From an uncultured Bacteroidales bacterium (GTDB taxonomy: Bacteria > Bacteroidota > Bacteroidia > Bacteroidales > Muribaculaceae), in assembly GCA_902777835.1 (NCBI GenBank), contig CACYVC010000004.1, forward strand, positions 58,848-122,847: DNA of 64,000 nt, written 5' to 3'. The notes below the pieces were generated by a model that searched no databases, was not told the DNA's origin, and worked only from the letters and a program-made list of their open reading frames with translations. Position 1 is the first letter of the stretch; every line of letters starts with the position of its first letter. Shown here piece after piece: positions 9,397-18,220 of this stretch. A program made the translations under genes and the position numbers.

Positions 9397-12240
9397 ATGT
9401 ATAAACAAATAAAATATATGTGGCTACTACTTGCCGTGATAATGACGGCAAGCAATGCACACGCAGCCTACGAAGACCAATACTTGTTTGGTAACAATAT
9501 GCCCAATTCGCTTTTCTACCTACCAGAACCTCCCGACTCAACGATGCTAGCCTACAATGGTGACTATGCCAAATGGATTTGGGGGAAATCGATGCGGCTT
9601 ACGCCAAGAGGCGAAATGGCAAGCGAGGATTCGAGATTTGGAATTGTGCGCATGTGCGATATCTATAGCGACATTCTAGGCATCAACATCAACGAGGAAG
9701 ACACTCCAGCAATCTACCGGCTGATGAAAAGATCGGGAGAGACAGGTTCATACGCTGGCATAGCAATGAAACTCGCCTTTTTCCGTAAACGACCTTTCTT
9801 ACTCATGAATGAGCCCACATGGGGAGCCCACGACTCTCATGAAGACCTCAGCAGCAGTTCCTACCCATCTTCACATAGTGGTTCGGGATGGGGTACCGCA
9901 CTTGCTCTTGCCGAAATGGCACCACACCTGCAAGACACCATCTTGAGACGAGGTTATGAATATGGTATCAGCCGAGTGATTGTGGGAGCACACTGGCAAA
10001 GCGATGTCGATGCTGCAATACTTTGCGCCTCTGCTGCATTAGCACGGTCACACGCAACTGCCAAATATCAGGCCGATTTGGCTGCTGCACGCAGCGAATA
10101 CATGCAACTTACTGGTCTCAGCGAGAGCCAGATAAATGGGGACTCATCGCCCTCGGCATCCAATATTCTTGATGCTCCCGCTATGGGAGATTCCTATTTT
10201 TACTACGGCGATGTGGCTTCCTACTGGCTGGCCAAGGACGAACGAGACAGCGAGCGTGGCGCCCAAGCCATTATCGATTCCAACCTTAACGACCTTGTCG
10301 TCATTAATGGATTTGCAGAGTGTGCAGGGGTTGAAATCTCCAGTAATACCACCCCCTGCATCAGCGCGCTTTTAAAGTCGTCAAAGCACTTTATAGAACA
10401 GCAGGCTCACGAAATGAGTAGCAACTTGTATCGCCCACACCCTTATGTTCAACTAGCTGACACCACCATGCTACCTAACGAGGAAGATAGCCATAGCAAC
10501 GAGTCGAGCTATCCTTCACTACAAGCCATGGTGGGATGGGGACTAGCTCTGATACTCGCCGAGGTAATGCCCGATCGCCAAAATGAAGTCCTAAAACATG
10601 GCTATGACATAGGATGGAGCAGCGTGATAACAGGATACCATTATCCTACCGATGTGCAAGCAGGAAGGATGATGGCAGCTTGCCTTATCACAAAGATGCA
10701 CAACATTACTAAATACAGCAATATGTTTAAAGCAGCTAGGCAGGAATATGATAACATGGGCACTAAAAACATAAGCACCAACTCCAGTACAACATCTTCA
10801 TCATTGCTGCCATCTCCTCCCGACTCGGCAAGTGTGAGTTTTGCTGCCGACTTCTACCGATGGACTTGGGGCAAGAGCATTCGTAACACTGAGCTTGGCG
10901 AAATTGCCCGACATGACTCACAGTGCAACATCGACCACCTGTGTGGTATATATAGCGAGATTCTGGGAATCAATATCAATAAGAATTCGGCTCCTGCTAT
11001 CTACAACATAATTTCGCAAGCAGCCCAAGCTGGCAAAAACAGCACTCAAGCATTATCCACGACTCGTCCACGCAAGCAACCCTTCGTGCTGATGAACGAA
11101 CAGCCTTGGGGGATAAACGACTCCATTAACGACCTTAACAACCCCACATCCCACCCCTCGAGTCATGCCTCAATTGTGTGGAGCACAGCATTAGCAGTTG
11201 CACATATGGCACCTCAACTCCAAGACACAATTCTCTCTCGAGCCTTGCAATGTGCAAGCAGTGGCGTAATAACAGGAAATTGCTGGCAGAGCGATGTTGA
11301 CAATGGCATTTCATGTGGCAGTATGGCAATGGCACACTTGCGTAGCGAAAGCAACTTCTCGACTCTCGCTGATGAAGCGCAAAACGAATACCTGCAACTG
11401 GCAGGACTCTCAATCGACGAACTTGACTCACAATTCCCGTCAATGACCACGATTCTTGACATGCCTGCAGGAATCGACGAAGTGCACTTTTTCCACGACC
11501 TTGACACTTACTGGCAAGGAAAGGCTCTGCGCGACACCGAACGAGGACAACTGGCCAATGAGGATGCATCAATCGACAACAGCTACCTCATCAATATGTT
11601 TAACAACTCTACCTACATAATCGATATATCTGAAAGCAACACACCTTACATCGCCAGTCTAATTGAGATGTTAAAACTATCTCTTAACTCCTACACCACC
11701 AATCTAAAAAACTCAACTAATAGGTGGCGACCATACAAGCAGTTCAACGAAAATATACCTTATGGTGGTGAAGCATGGCAATATTATTCAGAGTCGTCCT
11801 ATCCGTCACGACATGCGCTTCTGGGATGGGGAATAGCTTTAGTACTTGCCGAGGTAATGCCACAATGCCACAATGCTATTTTAAAACGAGGGTACGACTA
11901 TGGCGAAAGCAGAGTCATCACAGGATTGTGCTATGATAGCGATGCCAAAGATGCTAGAATCATAGCTGCAGCAGTAACCAACAAACTACACGACATACCT
12001 CTTTTCGCCACATTGATAAATAAAGCAAAAGACGAATATGAGCAGTTGAGAATGCCTTATGGTGACGTCAATGGAGATTTCGCTGTAACAAGTTCTGATC
12101 TCACGGCTCTTTATAACTGGTTGCTCAACAACGACGACAGTAATCTAGTTAATGGAGACCTTGATGATGACGGCATCATCACTGCCTCCGACATCACCAT
12201 TGTTTACAACATTCTTCTTGGTCAAAATTCAGAAAAATAA
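9397..12240 (+). CDS. Four-domain PAP2 acid phosphatase with dockerin-like tail
   Basis: 947 residues, signal peptide about 1-24; a paralogue of the preceding gene along its whole length up to the tail. PSxH-position prolines are at 157, 373, 587 and 803. Domain 1 keeps the full signature (KLAFFRKRP, PSSH, SRVIVGAHWQSD). Domain 2 is decayed: RPHP for RNRP, PSLQ for PSGH and SS for SR. Domain 3 lost RP and the nucleophile His (SSGVITGNCW). Domain 4 keeps PSRH and SR but has Cys for the nucleophile His (GLCYDSD). So only one of four domains looks catalytic. The C-terminus (about 887-947) is a dockerin-like pair of calcium loops (GDVNGDFAVTSSDLTALYN and GDLDDDGIITASDITIVYN) instead of its neighbour's tail. 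It is probably the last gene of the phosphatase operon. Confidence 0.85.
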   Translation: MYKQIKYMWLLLAVIMTASNAHAAYEDQYLFGNNMPNSLFYLPEPPDSTMLAYNGDYAKWIWGKSMRLTPRGEMASEDSRFGIVRMCDIYSDILGININEEDTPAIYRLMKRSGETGSYAGIAMKLAFFRKRPFLLMNEPTWGAHDSHEDLSSSSYPSSHSGSGWGTALALAEMAPHLQDTILRRGYEYGISRVIVGAHWQSDVDAAILCASAALARSHATAKYQADLAAARSEYMQLTGLSESQINGDSSPSASNILDAPAMGDSYFYYGDVASYWLAKDERDSERGAQAIIDSNLNDLVVINGFAECAGVEISSNTTPCISALLKSSKHFIEQQAHEMSSNLYRPHPYVQLADTTMLPNEEDSHSNESSYPSLQAMVGWGLALILAEVMPDRQNEVLKHGYDIGWSSVITGYHYPTDVQAGRMMAACLITKMHNITKYSNMFKAARQEYDNMGTKNISTNSSTTSSSLLPSPPDSASVSFAADFYRWTWGKSIRNTELGEIARHDSQCNIDHLCGIYSEILGININKNSAPAIYNIISQAAQAGKNSTQALSTTRPRKQPFVLMNEQPWGINDSINDLNNPTSHPSSHASIVWSTALAVAHMAPQLQDTILSRALQCASSGVITGNCWQSDVDNGISCGSMAMAHLRSESNFSTLADEAQNEYLQLAGLSIDELDSQFPSMTTILDMPAGIDEVHFFHDLDTYWQGKALRDTERGQLANEDASIDNSYLINMFNNSTYIIDISESNTPYIASLIEMLKLSLNSYTTNLKNSTNRWRPYKQFNENIPYGGEAWQYYSESSYPSRHALLGWGIALVLAEVMPQCHNAILKRGYDYGESRVITGLCYDSDAKDARIIAAAVTNKLHDIPLFATLINKAKDEYEQLRMPYGDVNGDFAVTSSDLTALYNWLLNNDDSNLVNGDLDDDGIITASDITIVYNILLGQNSEK

Positions 12241-12249
12241 TACTTAATT

Positions 12250-12281
12250 TTTGTCAATTAGGCCATTTTTTTATAATTTTA
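12250..12281 (+). promoter_or_regulatory. Promoter of hppA
   Basis: TTTG at 12250-12253, 20-nt spacer, TAATTTTA at 12274-12281 (one mismatch to TAnnTTTG). Start predicted near 12288, leader about 75 nt. Confidence 0.5.
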
Positions 12282-12363
12282 CACGCTCAAATCATGAATA
12301 CACCATGCGAGAGCGCACTAATTATCTATAACATAGACATTTCAATTTAAATCTATATAGTAT

Positions 12364-14760
12364 ATGAAAAAATTTCTTTCTGCATTAACGATGTTGATGC
12401 TACCGGTTTCGCTGATGGCTAGCGAGGCCGACCTGAAAATGCCCGAGGGATTTGCTAGCGACTCCCAAACTAGCGTACTCTACTGGGGATTTTTAATTGT
12501 GATTCTTGGTATGCTGTTTGGCTTGTGGCAATTCAGCAAAGTGCGCAAACTCAAAGCTCACAGCTCGATGCTCGAAATTGGAAATGTGATTTTCAAAACT
12601 TGTTCAACCTATCTCAAGCAGCAAGGCAAATTCCTGGGAATCCTATTCGTATTTATTGGTGCAGCTATAGCACTCTACTTCGGTGTGCTGTCAAAAATGC
12701 CCATTGGCTCAGTATTACTAATTTTGGGCTGGACAGTAATTGGCATCTTGGGTTCCTACGCTGTTGCATGGTTTGGCGTGCGCATGAATACCCTTGCCAA
12801 CAGCCGCATGGCATTTGCTTCTCTTAGACGTCGCCCACTCGACCTGCTTAATATACCTCTGTCGGCAGGTATGAGCATTGGTGTAGTTCTCATCTGCGTT
12901 GAGTTGTTGCTCATGCTTGTTATATTGCTGTTTATGCCAGCCGACCTAGCGGGCAGTTGCTTCATTGGCTTCGCCATTGGTGAGTCTCTCGGAGCTAGTG
13001 CATTGCGTATCGCTGGTGGTATCTTCACCAAGATTGCCGACATTGGCAGCGACCTGATGAAGGTGGTATTCAAGATTGGTGAGGATGACCCACGCAACCC
13101 TGGTGTGATTGCCGACTGTACTGGCGACAACGCTGGTGACTCTATTGGCCCGACTGCCGACGGCTTCGAAACATATGGTGTGACAGGTGTGGCACTCGTG
13201 TCGTTTATCTTGTTGGCTGTTCCAGTTGAGTTCCAAGTACCTCTGCTGGTTTGGATCTTCGTGATGCGTATCCTTGGTGTTGTGACTTCGGTACTCTCTT
13301 ACTATATCAATGGAATATTGTCGAAATCTAAATATAGCAAAGCCGACGATCTCGACTTCGAGAAACCACTTACCAGCCTGGTGTGGATAACCTCTATCTT
13401 CTCGATTATCGCAACATTTGCTGCCAGCTACTTCCTGCTAAAGGATCTGGGCAACAACTGGTGGCTCGGACTGGCAAGCATTATCTCGTGCGGAACACTT
13501 GGCGCAGCCTTGATCCCCGAGATTACCAAGCTTTTCACTTCGCCAACATCTATCCACGTGAAAGAGGTGGTAGAGACCTCAAAGCAGGGTGGCGCATCGC
13601 TCAACATCCTCTCGGGTCTCGTTTCTGGCAACTTTGGTGGTTTTTGGACAGGTTTTGTATTCTTCCTGCTTATGTTCATCGCCTACGTAGCTTCGGCACA
13701 ATTTGATATGGTTCCACTCTTAGGCGACTACTACTCAATCTTCGCATTTGGTCTAGTGGCATTTGGTATGCTGGGTATGGGACCTGTCACAATCGCTGTT
13801 GACAGCTATGGTCCTGTTACCGACAACGCACAATCGGTTTATGAGCTCTCGCTCATTGAGGACGACATTGACAAGGCAAAGACCGACATCGAGAACGACT
13901 TTGGCTTCACCCCCGACTTTGAAAAAGCAAAATATTACCTTGAGGCCAACGATGGTGCAGGTAACACCTTCAAGGCTACTGCCAAGCCAGTGCTCATTGG
14001 TACCGCTGTAGCAGGTGCTACAACCATGATTTTCTCGCTCATCCTGATGATTCAGAAGACTCTTGGCGTTGATCCTGCTGGCATTCTCAACTTGCTGAAC
14101 CCATATTCAATCCTTGGTTTCATCCTTGGTGGTTGTGTTGTATTCTGGTTCACTGGTTCGTCAATGCAGGCCGTTACTACTGGTGCCAACCGCGCTGTTG
14201 ACTTCATCAAGAACAATATCAAGCTTGATGCCAACGCTCCTAAGAAGGCCGATATCAGCAAGAGCCAGGAAGTGGTGCGCATCTGCACCGAGTATGCACA
14301 GAAGGGTATGCTCAACATCTTCATCGCAATTTTCTGCTTCGCATTAGGTTTTGCATGCCTCTCGTCGCCAGCAGGAATTGGCAGCAACGACGCTGTTTGC
14401 CTCTTCGTTAGCTATCTGATTTCTATCGCTGTCTTCGGTCTGTTCCAAGCTGTATTTATGGCCAACGCTGGTGGCGCATGGGACAACGCCAAGAAAGTAG
14501 TAGAGGTTGACTTAAAGGCTAAGGGCACCGAGCTTCACGACGCAAGCGTAGTGGGCGACACAGTGGGTGACCCATTCAAGGACACTAGCTCTGTGGCACT
14601 GAACCCAATTATCAAGTTCACTACCCTCTTTGGTGTGCTTGCAATGGAGATTGCCATCAGCGAGAGCTTCCGCGACATGGCACCCTACTTCGGTATCGCC
14701 TTCGTGCTTATCGCACTCTACTTCGTATATCGCTCATTCTACAAGATGAAATCGGTGTAA
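12364..14760 (+). CDS. hppA: Membrane-bound pyrophosphatase, H+ or Na+ pumping
   Basis: 798 residues with about 16 hydrophobic segments. It couples hydrolysis of cytoplasmic pyrophosphate to outward transport of H+ and/or Na+. Family motifs are clear: GIFTKIADIGSDL, EDDPRNPGVIADCTGDNAGD, TADGFETYGVT, and near the C-terminus GGAWDNAKK and GDTVGDPFKDTSSVALNPI. At the position that separates K+-dependent from K+-independent enzymes (GNTxxA), this protein has Lys537 in GNTFKAT, which by established rules points to K+-independence. Which ion is pumped cannot be settled by reading. It is monocistronic, with its own promoter and a strong hairpin behind it. The ATG at 12364 starts a good first membrane or signal segment. 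Confidence 0.93.
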   Translation: MKKFLSALTMLMLPVSLMASEADLKMPEGFASDSQTSVLYWGFLIVILGMLFGLWQFSKVRKLKAHSSMLEIGNVIFKTCSTYLKQQGKFLGILFVFIGAAIALYFGVLSKMPIGSVLLILGWTVIGILGSYAVAWFGVRMNTLANSRMAFASLRRRPLDLLNIPLSAGMSIGVVLICVELLLMLVILLFMPADLAGSCFIGFAIGESLGASALRIAGGIFTKIADIGSDLMKVVFKIGEDDPRNPGVIADCTGDNAGDSIGPTADGFETYGVTGVALVSFILLAVPVEFQVPLLVWIFVMRILGVVTSVLSYYINGILSKSKYSKADDLDFEKPLTSLVWITSIFSIIATFAASYFLLKDLGNNWWLGLASIISCGTLGAALIPEITKLFTSPTSIHVKEVVETSKQGGASLNILSGLVSGNFGGFWTGFVFFLLMFIAYVASAQFDMVPLLGDYYSIFAFGLVAFGMLGMGPVTIAVDSYGPVTDNAQSVYELSLIEDDIDKAKTDIENDFGFTPDFEKAKYYLEANDGAGNTFKATAKPVLIGTAVAGATTMIFSLILMIQKTLGVDPAGILNLLNPYSILGFILGGCVVFWFTGSSMQAVTTGANRAVDFIKNNIKLDANAPKKADISKSQEVVRICTEYAQKGMLNIFIAIFCFALGFACLSSPAGIGSNDAVCLFVSYLISIAVFGLFQAVFMANAGGAWDNAKKVVEVDLKAKGTELHDASVVGDTVGDPFKDTSSVALNPIIKFTTLFGVLAMEIAISESFRDMAPYFGIAFVLIALYFVYRSFYKMKSV

Positions 14761-14785
14761 CAATCGATAGGATACATACTTAACA

Positions 14786-14822
14786 AATAATCCCTGCTAG
14801 TCTGGTGCCAGCAGGGATTATT
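14786..14822. terminator. Bidirectional terminator between convergent genes
   Basis: Stem AATAATCCCTGCT / AGCAGGGATTATT, 13 bp, 11-nt loop, with A-rich and T-rich flanks. It serves hppA on the plus strand and the unknown secreted protein gene on the minus strand. Confidence 0.8.
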
Positions 14823-14838
14823 TATATGATAGAGTATA

Positions 14839-15984
14839 TCAGTATACAATCACTCTAACATTTTTAGTAAACGACTTTATTGTCTCGTCGTTGTGTTTCA
14901 CTTCGAGCGAGATGATTTGGTCGTCATTGTCATTAACCCCAACGATGTAGGAGAATTCGTCGTTCACAAAGGTGTAGCGGTGGGAATTCTCATCAAATGT
15001 GCCTTTGTTTACCACTAGGCTTGGCATTGTCGACATGTCGGCTGTTCCCTTCCATGAGGCATATCGGAACGAGCCGTCGCTCATGCGGTCGATGCGAATG
15101 GTGTGCTCGCCTATCTCTCCTATCACTTCCAGATACTTATAGTCGGCAAGATAGAAGTGGAGCCAATATCCTGCGCTGGTGCGCTGATACACAAACTCCT
15201 TGCCGTTGAAATGATAGATGTCGTAACGGTCGCTAAGCTGCTCCAGGCGATCATTGCCATTAAAAGGAATCTCATCAGAGAGAGACACATAAACATTTTG
15301 CTCGTCTTCGTTGTAGCACATCAGCCATGTCCAGCCTTCTTCGTTAGTTCGAAAATACCATCCCGACATATTTGAGAAACTCACACTTTGCTTGTCACTA
15401 GTTTTGCCGTTGCGGTTAAATTTCACATTGCTTGTTTCGTTATTATCAATCTTTATGGCCTCAAGGGTAGAGCTGCCACTGAAATTGTCGGCTTTGAAAA
15501 ACGATTTTATAAGATACACCGTCTCGCCACTTGCGGCTTTGAGTTGTGTGATTTCCCTTTTGTAGCCACTACATTCACCTTCCTTGCCGCCACTGAGTTG
15601 CACCGTCTCCACTTTGCCGTTGGGCTTGCGGCACTGCCGCCACACAGTATAGCACATCATAGTGCCACCGCTGGTGTCCCACTGGTAGAAGCGCAGATTA
15701 TGGTCCTCTGATTCTACAATCTCGACTAGTAGTCCTTTGATATCCTCAAATTCATAATCCAAGCTATGTGGATTTTTCTTGATTATATTTTCAAATTTTG
15801 CAAGAGCCTTGGCATTCTCCTCAGCCCACGAGGAGCGGTCGGCATAAGGTTTTGCCAATTTCAAAATTTGCGCCTCGGCCTTTTCGAGCTCGGCGACTTC
15901 ATCCTTTTTGTCCTTAGCATAGCAGTTACCTGCTATAATTATGGCTAGTGCCATCACTATAACGGAAGTAATAGAATGTTTCAT
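14839..15984 (-). CDS. Secreted protein of unknown function
   Basis: 381 residues from the chosen ATG at 15984 (MKHSITSVIVMALAII...GNCYA), which gives a clean signal peptide of about 22 residues; an in-frame ATG 19 codons upstream overlaps the promoter and is unlikely. The mature part starts with a charged Lys/Glu helix. It then looks like mixed beta structure with many aromatic residues (GWYFRTNEEGWTWLMCYNE, YWLHFYLADYKYLEV). I recognise no family or catalytic motif. It has its own strong promoter and shares a terminator with hppA, so it is probably monocistronic. Confidence 0.7.
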   Translation of the reverse strand: MKHSITSVIVMALAIIIAGNCYAKDKKDEVAELEKAEAQILKLAKPYADRSSWAEENAKALAKFENIIKKNPHSLDYEFEDIKGLLVEIVESEDHNLRFYQWDTSGGTMMCYTVWRQCRKPNGKVETVQLSGGKEGECSGYKREITQLKAASGETVYLIKSFFKADNFSGSSTLEAIKIDNNETSNVKFNRNGKTSDKQSVSFSNMSGWYFRTNEEGWTWLMCYNEDEQNVYVSLSDEIPFNGNDRLEQLSDRYDIYHFNGKEFVYQRTSAGYWLHFYLADYKYLEVIGEIGEHTIRIDRMSDGSFRYASWKGTADMSTMPSLVVNKGTFDENSHRYTFVNDEFSYIVGVNDNDDQIISLEVKHNDETIKSFTKNVRVIVY

Positions 15985-16011
15985 AGCATAGGAATTATAT
16001 AATGAGTTCCA

Positions 16012-16042
16012 CAAAGGTAGGCGCAAAAAATGAAAAAACAAA
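16012..16042 (-). promoter_or_regulatory. Promoter of the secreted protein gene
   Basis: On the minus strand: TTTG (16039-16042), 19-nt spacer, TACCTTTG (16012-16019), an exact Bacteroidetes form. Start predicted near 16005, which rules out the upstream ATG at 16041 and supports translation from 15984. Confidence 0.7.
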
Positions 16043-16058
16043 TATTAGGCTTAAAAAT

Positions 16059-16118
16059 AATTATTGTAAATACAATTATTGTAAATACAATTATTATAAA
16101 CACAATAATTATATATAC
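16059..16118. repeat. 15-bp AT-rich tandem repeat
   Basis: Two exact copies of AATTATTGTAAATAC (16059-16073, 16074-16088), a third with two changes (16089-16103) and a degenerate fourth. They lie between the terminator of the birA group and the promoter of the secreted protein gene. Confidence 0.8.
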
Positions 16119-16121
16119 AAC

Positions 16122-16151
16122 AAAAAAGTAGCCAACAATGACTACTTTTTT
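16122..16151 (-). terminator. Terminator after birA
   Basis: Hairpin AAAAAAGTAG / CTACTTTTTT with a 10-nt loop, ending in T on the minus strand 25 nt past the birA stop. Its symmetry would let it work in both directions. Confidence 0.7.
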
Positions 16152-16175
16152 GATATAGTTATGGGGATGTGCTGA

Positions 16176-16931
16176 TTACAAAAATCTAACTCTATTGATC
16201 ACAAATCCTATCTCCTTGAAGTGATAGTCGTGATGAGAATTGTCGCCATCGTGGAGCAGGGTTAGGGTGCCATCGGGTGCTACAGCCTTGATGGTCGCCA
16301 GGAACAGTGTGCCATCGGGGAGCACAAACTGGTGAGGCTTGCCGTCGTAACGATACAATTTCTTGAGATAACGCTTATGGAGATCGTCAAGTTGCTTATG
16401 CGACCCGTCAAAATCGCAATAGCGCTCTAATAATTCACCAAATTCCTCAGTGATTATATTCATATCGTAGAAATCTCCCGTGATTTGCGTTAAAGACACA
16501 GGATTTGGAGCGCCGCTGATAAACACCTGCTGGTTAATGTTCACCCCAACCCCAATAATAGTATAGTCGATACCCTCACTATTGAGAGAATGCTCAATAA
16601 GGATGCCACCAATCTTGTGGTCGCCATAGTAGATATCGTTAGGCCACTTGATGTTGAAGCCGGCAGCATACTTTTCAAGGGCATCCACTATGGCAAGCGA
16701 AACAGCCTCACTCATATAGAACTGGTCCTTAACGTCAAGTTTTGGCTTCTTAATAAGCAGTGAGAAAGTAATGTTCTTTCCTGGTTCTGCCTCCCAAGAG
16801 TTACCCTTCTGACCACGACCTGCCGTCTGGCTATAGGCAACAATAAGAGTCCCCGATTCCAGAGTGGAAGCATTACGCTTTAGAAAGTCGTTGGTCGATG
16901 GTGTCTCTTGAAGTAAGATGATTTTTGGCAC
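16176..16931 (-). CDS. birA: Biotin--[acetyl-CoA-carboxylase] ligase
   Basis: 251 residues. It activates biotin with ATP and transfers it to the biotin carboxyl carrier protein in the cytoplasm. Biotin protein ligase motifs: QTAGRGQKGNSWEAEPGKN (adenylate-binding loop; GRGxxG with the usual Arg kept), KWPNDIYY and KIGGILIEH. There is no N-terminal helix-turn-helix, so this is a group I (non-repressor) ligase, and the length fits. It lies downstream of tsaE on the same strand with a 90-nt gap containing AACACTTAAAACTT-type sequence, and ends before a terminator. Confidence 0.93.
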   Translation of the reverse strand: MPKIILLQETPSTNDFLKRNASTLESGTLIVAYSQTAGRGQKGNSWEAEPGKNITFSLLIKKPKLDVKDQFYMSEAVSLAIVDALEKYAAGFNIKWPNDIYYGDHKIGGILIEHSLNSEGIDYTIIGVGVNINQQVFISGAPNPVSLTQITGDFYDMNIITEEFGELLERYCDFDGSHKQLDDLHKRYLKKLYRYDGKPHQFVLPDGTLFLATIKAVAPDGTLTLLHDGDNSHHDYHFKEIGFVINRVRFL

Positions 16932-17021
16932 GAGTTATTAGGTGTTAAGTGTAAAGTGTCTGCACCTCAAATTTTCGAAGAAAATTCAATTTAACACTTA
17001 AAACTTTACAGTTAAAACTTA

Positions 17022-17465
17022 TTATTCGTTTGGCAGAGTCATCTTCACGAGGCGGCTGTCATCATCAGGGTTGACGGTGATATCCACGCGCACGGTATCG
17101 TCGGGAAGCAGTCCCTCAATGCGCTCAGGCCACTCGATGAAGCACAAAGCACCGCAGTCGAAGTAGTCCTCGGCACCAATATCCTGCGCCTCGGCCTCAT
17201 TCTCAAGGCGGTAGCAGTCAAAATGGTAGATAAGCTCGGCAGTGGTGTCGCTGCGATACTCGTTGATGATAGCAAACGATGGCGAACTGGTAATGTCGGT
17301 CTCCACACCAAGCTGCTTGCACAGCTCATTGATGAATGTGGTCTTGCCGGCACCCATCTCGCCATAGAAGGCAAAAACAGTGTAATCGCCCATCTCAGTC
17401 ATAAACTTATAGGCTGCCTCTTCAAGTTGCTCAAGCGAGGCTATTTTAAATTCTAAAGTTTTCAT
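17022..17465 (-). CDS. tsaE: tRNA threonylcarbamoyladenosine biosynthesis ATPase TsaE
   Basis: 147 residues. TsaE drives the TsaBD complex that makes t6A at position 37 of tRNAs decoding ANN codons. The Walker A motif GEMGAGKTTFINELC is at about residues 35-49, followed by SSPSFAIINEY and YHFDCYRL, typical of the family, and FIEWPER (Walker B-like Trp-Pro-Glu). Length is normal. It lies between upp and birA, all on the minus strand; intergenic AT-rich spacers of 80-90 nt separate them. Confidence 0.93.
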   Translation of the reverse strand: MKTLEFKIASLEQLEEAAYKFMTEMGDYTVFAFYGEMGAGKTTFINELCKQLGVETDITSSPSFAIINEYRSDTTAELIYHFDCYRLENEAEAQDIGAEDYFDCGALCFIEWPERIEGLLPDDTVRVDITVNPDDDSRLVKMTLPNE

Positions 17466-17548
17466 AATTTATCTATTAAAGAAATCAAAAACTTTAGCCG
17501 CGCTAGCGGCTCTACTTAACACTTAAAACCTAACACTTAAAACTTATA

Positions 17549-18208
17549 TCAAAGTTTCTCTCCATAGAGTAGGTCACCGGCATCGCCAAGACCTGGCACG
17601 ATGTAGCTGTGGGCATTGAGTTCATGATCGATGTCGCAAGCCCAAATGGTGAGGTTCTCGTTGGGGAGGTTGTTTTTCACAAACTCCACAGCCTGGTCGG
17701 TAGCGATAATCGATGCTATGTGCACGTGCTTGGGTGTGCCACGGCTCAACAGCGCCTTGTGAGCCAATGCCATCGAGAGACCTGTTGCCAGCATGGGATC
17801 GACAAGACACAACACCTTATCGTTGATGGATGGGCAGGCAAGATACTCGATTTTCACATCAAACTTGTTAGGGTCGTGGGCGTCATATTTGCGGTAGGCG
17901 CTCACAAATGCGTTCTCGGCCTTATCAAAGTAGTTGAGGAAACTTTCATGCAGAGGCAGTCCGGCACGCAAAATTGTAGCAAGTACGAGCTGGTCGGCAA
18001 TCACATTGGTCTTAGCAACTGCCAGTGGGGTCTCGGTATCGATGGTCTTATATTCCAGTTTTTTTGATATCTCATAGGCCATGATTTGTCCCAGACGATG
18101 CACGTTGGCGCGAAAACGAAGACGATCCTGCTGGATGTTCTTGTCGCGAATCTCGCTCATGAACTGACTCACTAGAGAATTGTTCTCACAAAGATTGATG
18201 ATTTCCAT
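17549..18208 (-). CDS. upp: Uracil phosphoribosyltransferase
   Basis: 219 residues. It salvages uracil with PRPP to make UMP in the cytoplasm. Motifs: ATILRAGLPLHESF, the PRPP loop LVDPMLATGLS, and the C-terminal uracil-binding PGLGDAGDLLYG. In the PRPP loop the second Gly of the usual ATGGS is Leu; the neighbouring Asp, Ala, Thr and Gly are kept, so I still expect activity. It is adjacent to ribF (12 nt gap), with which it is probably co-transcribed. Confidence 0.9.
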   Translation of the reverse strand: MEIINLCENNSLVSQFMSEIRDKNIQQDRLRFRANVHRLGQIMAYEISKKLEYKTIDTETPLAVAKTNVIADQLVLATILRAGLPLHESFLNYFDKAENAFVSAYRKYDAHDPNKFDVKIEYLACPSINDKVLCLVDPMLATGLSMALAHKALLSRGTPKHVHIASIIATDQAVEFVKNNLPNENLTIWACDIDHELNAHSYIVPGLGDAGDLLYGEKL

Positions 18209-18220
18209 ACTATTTAAATT

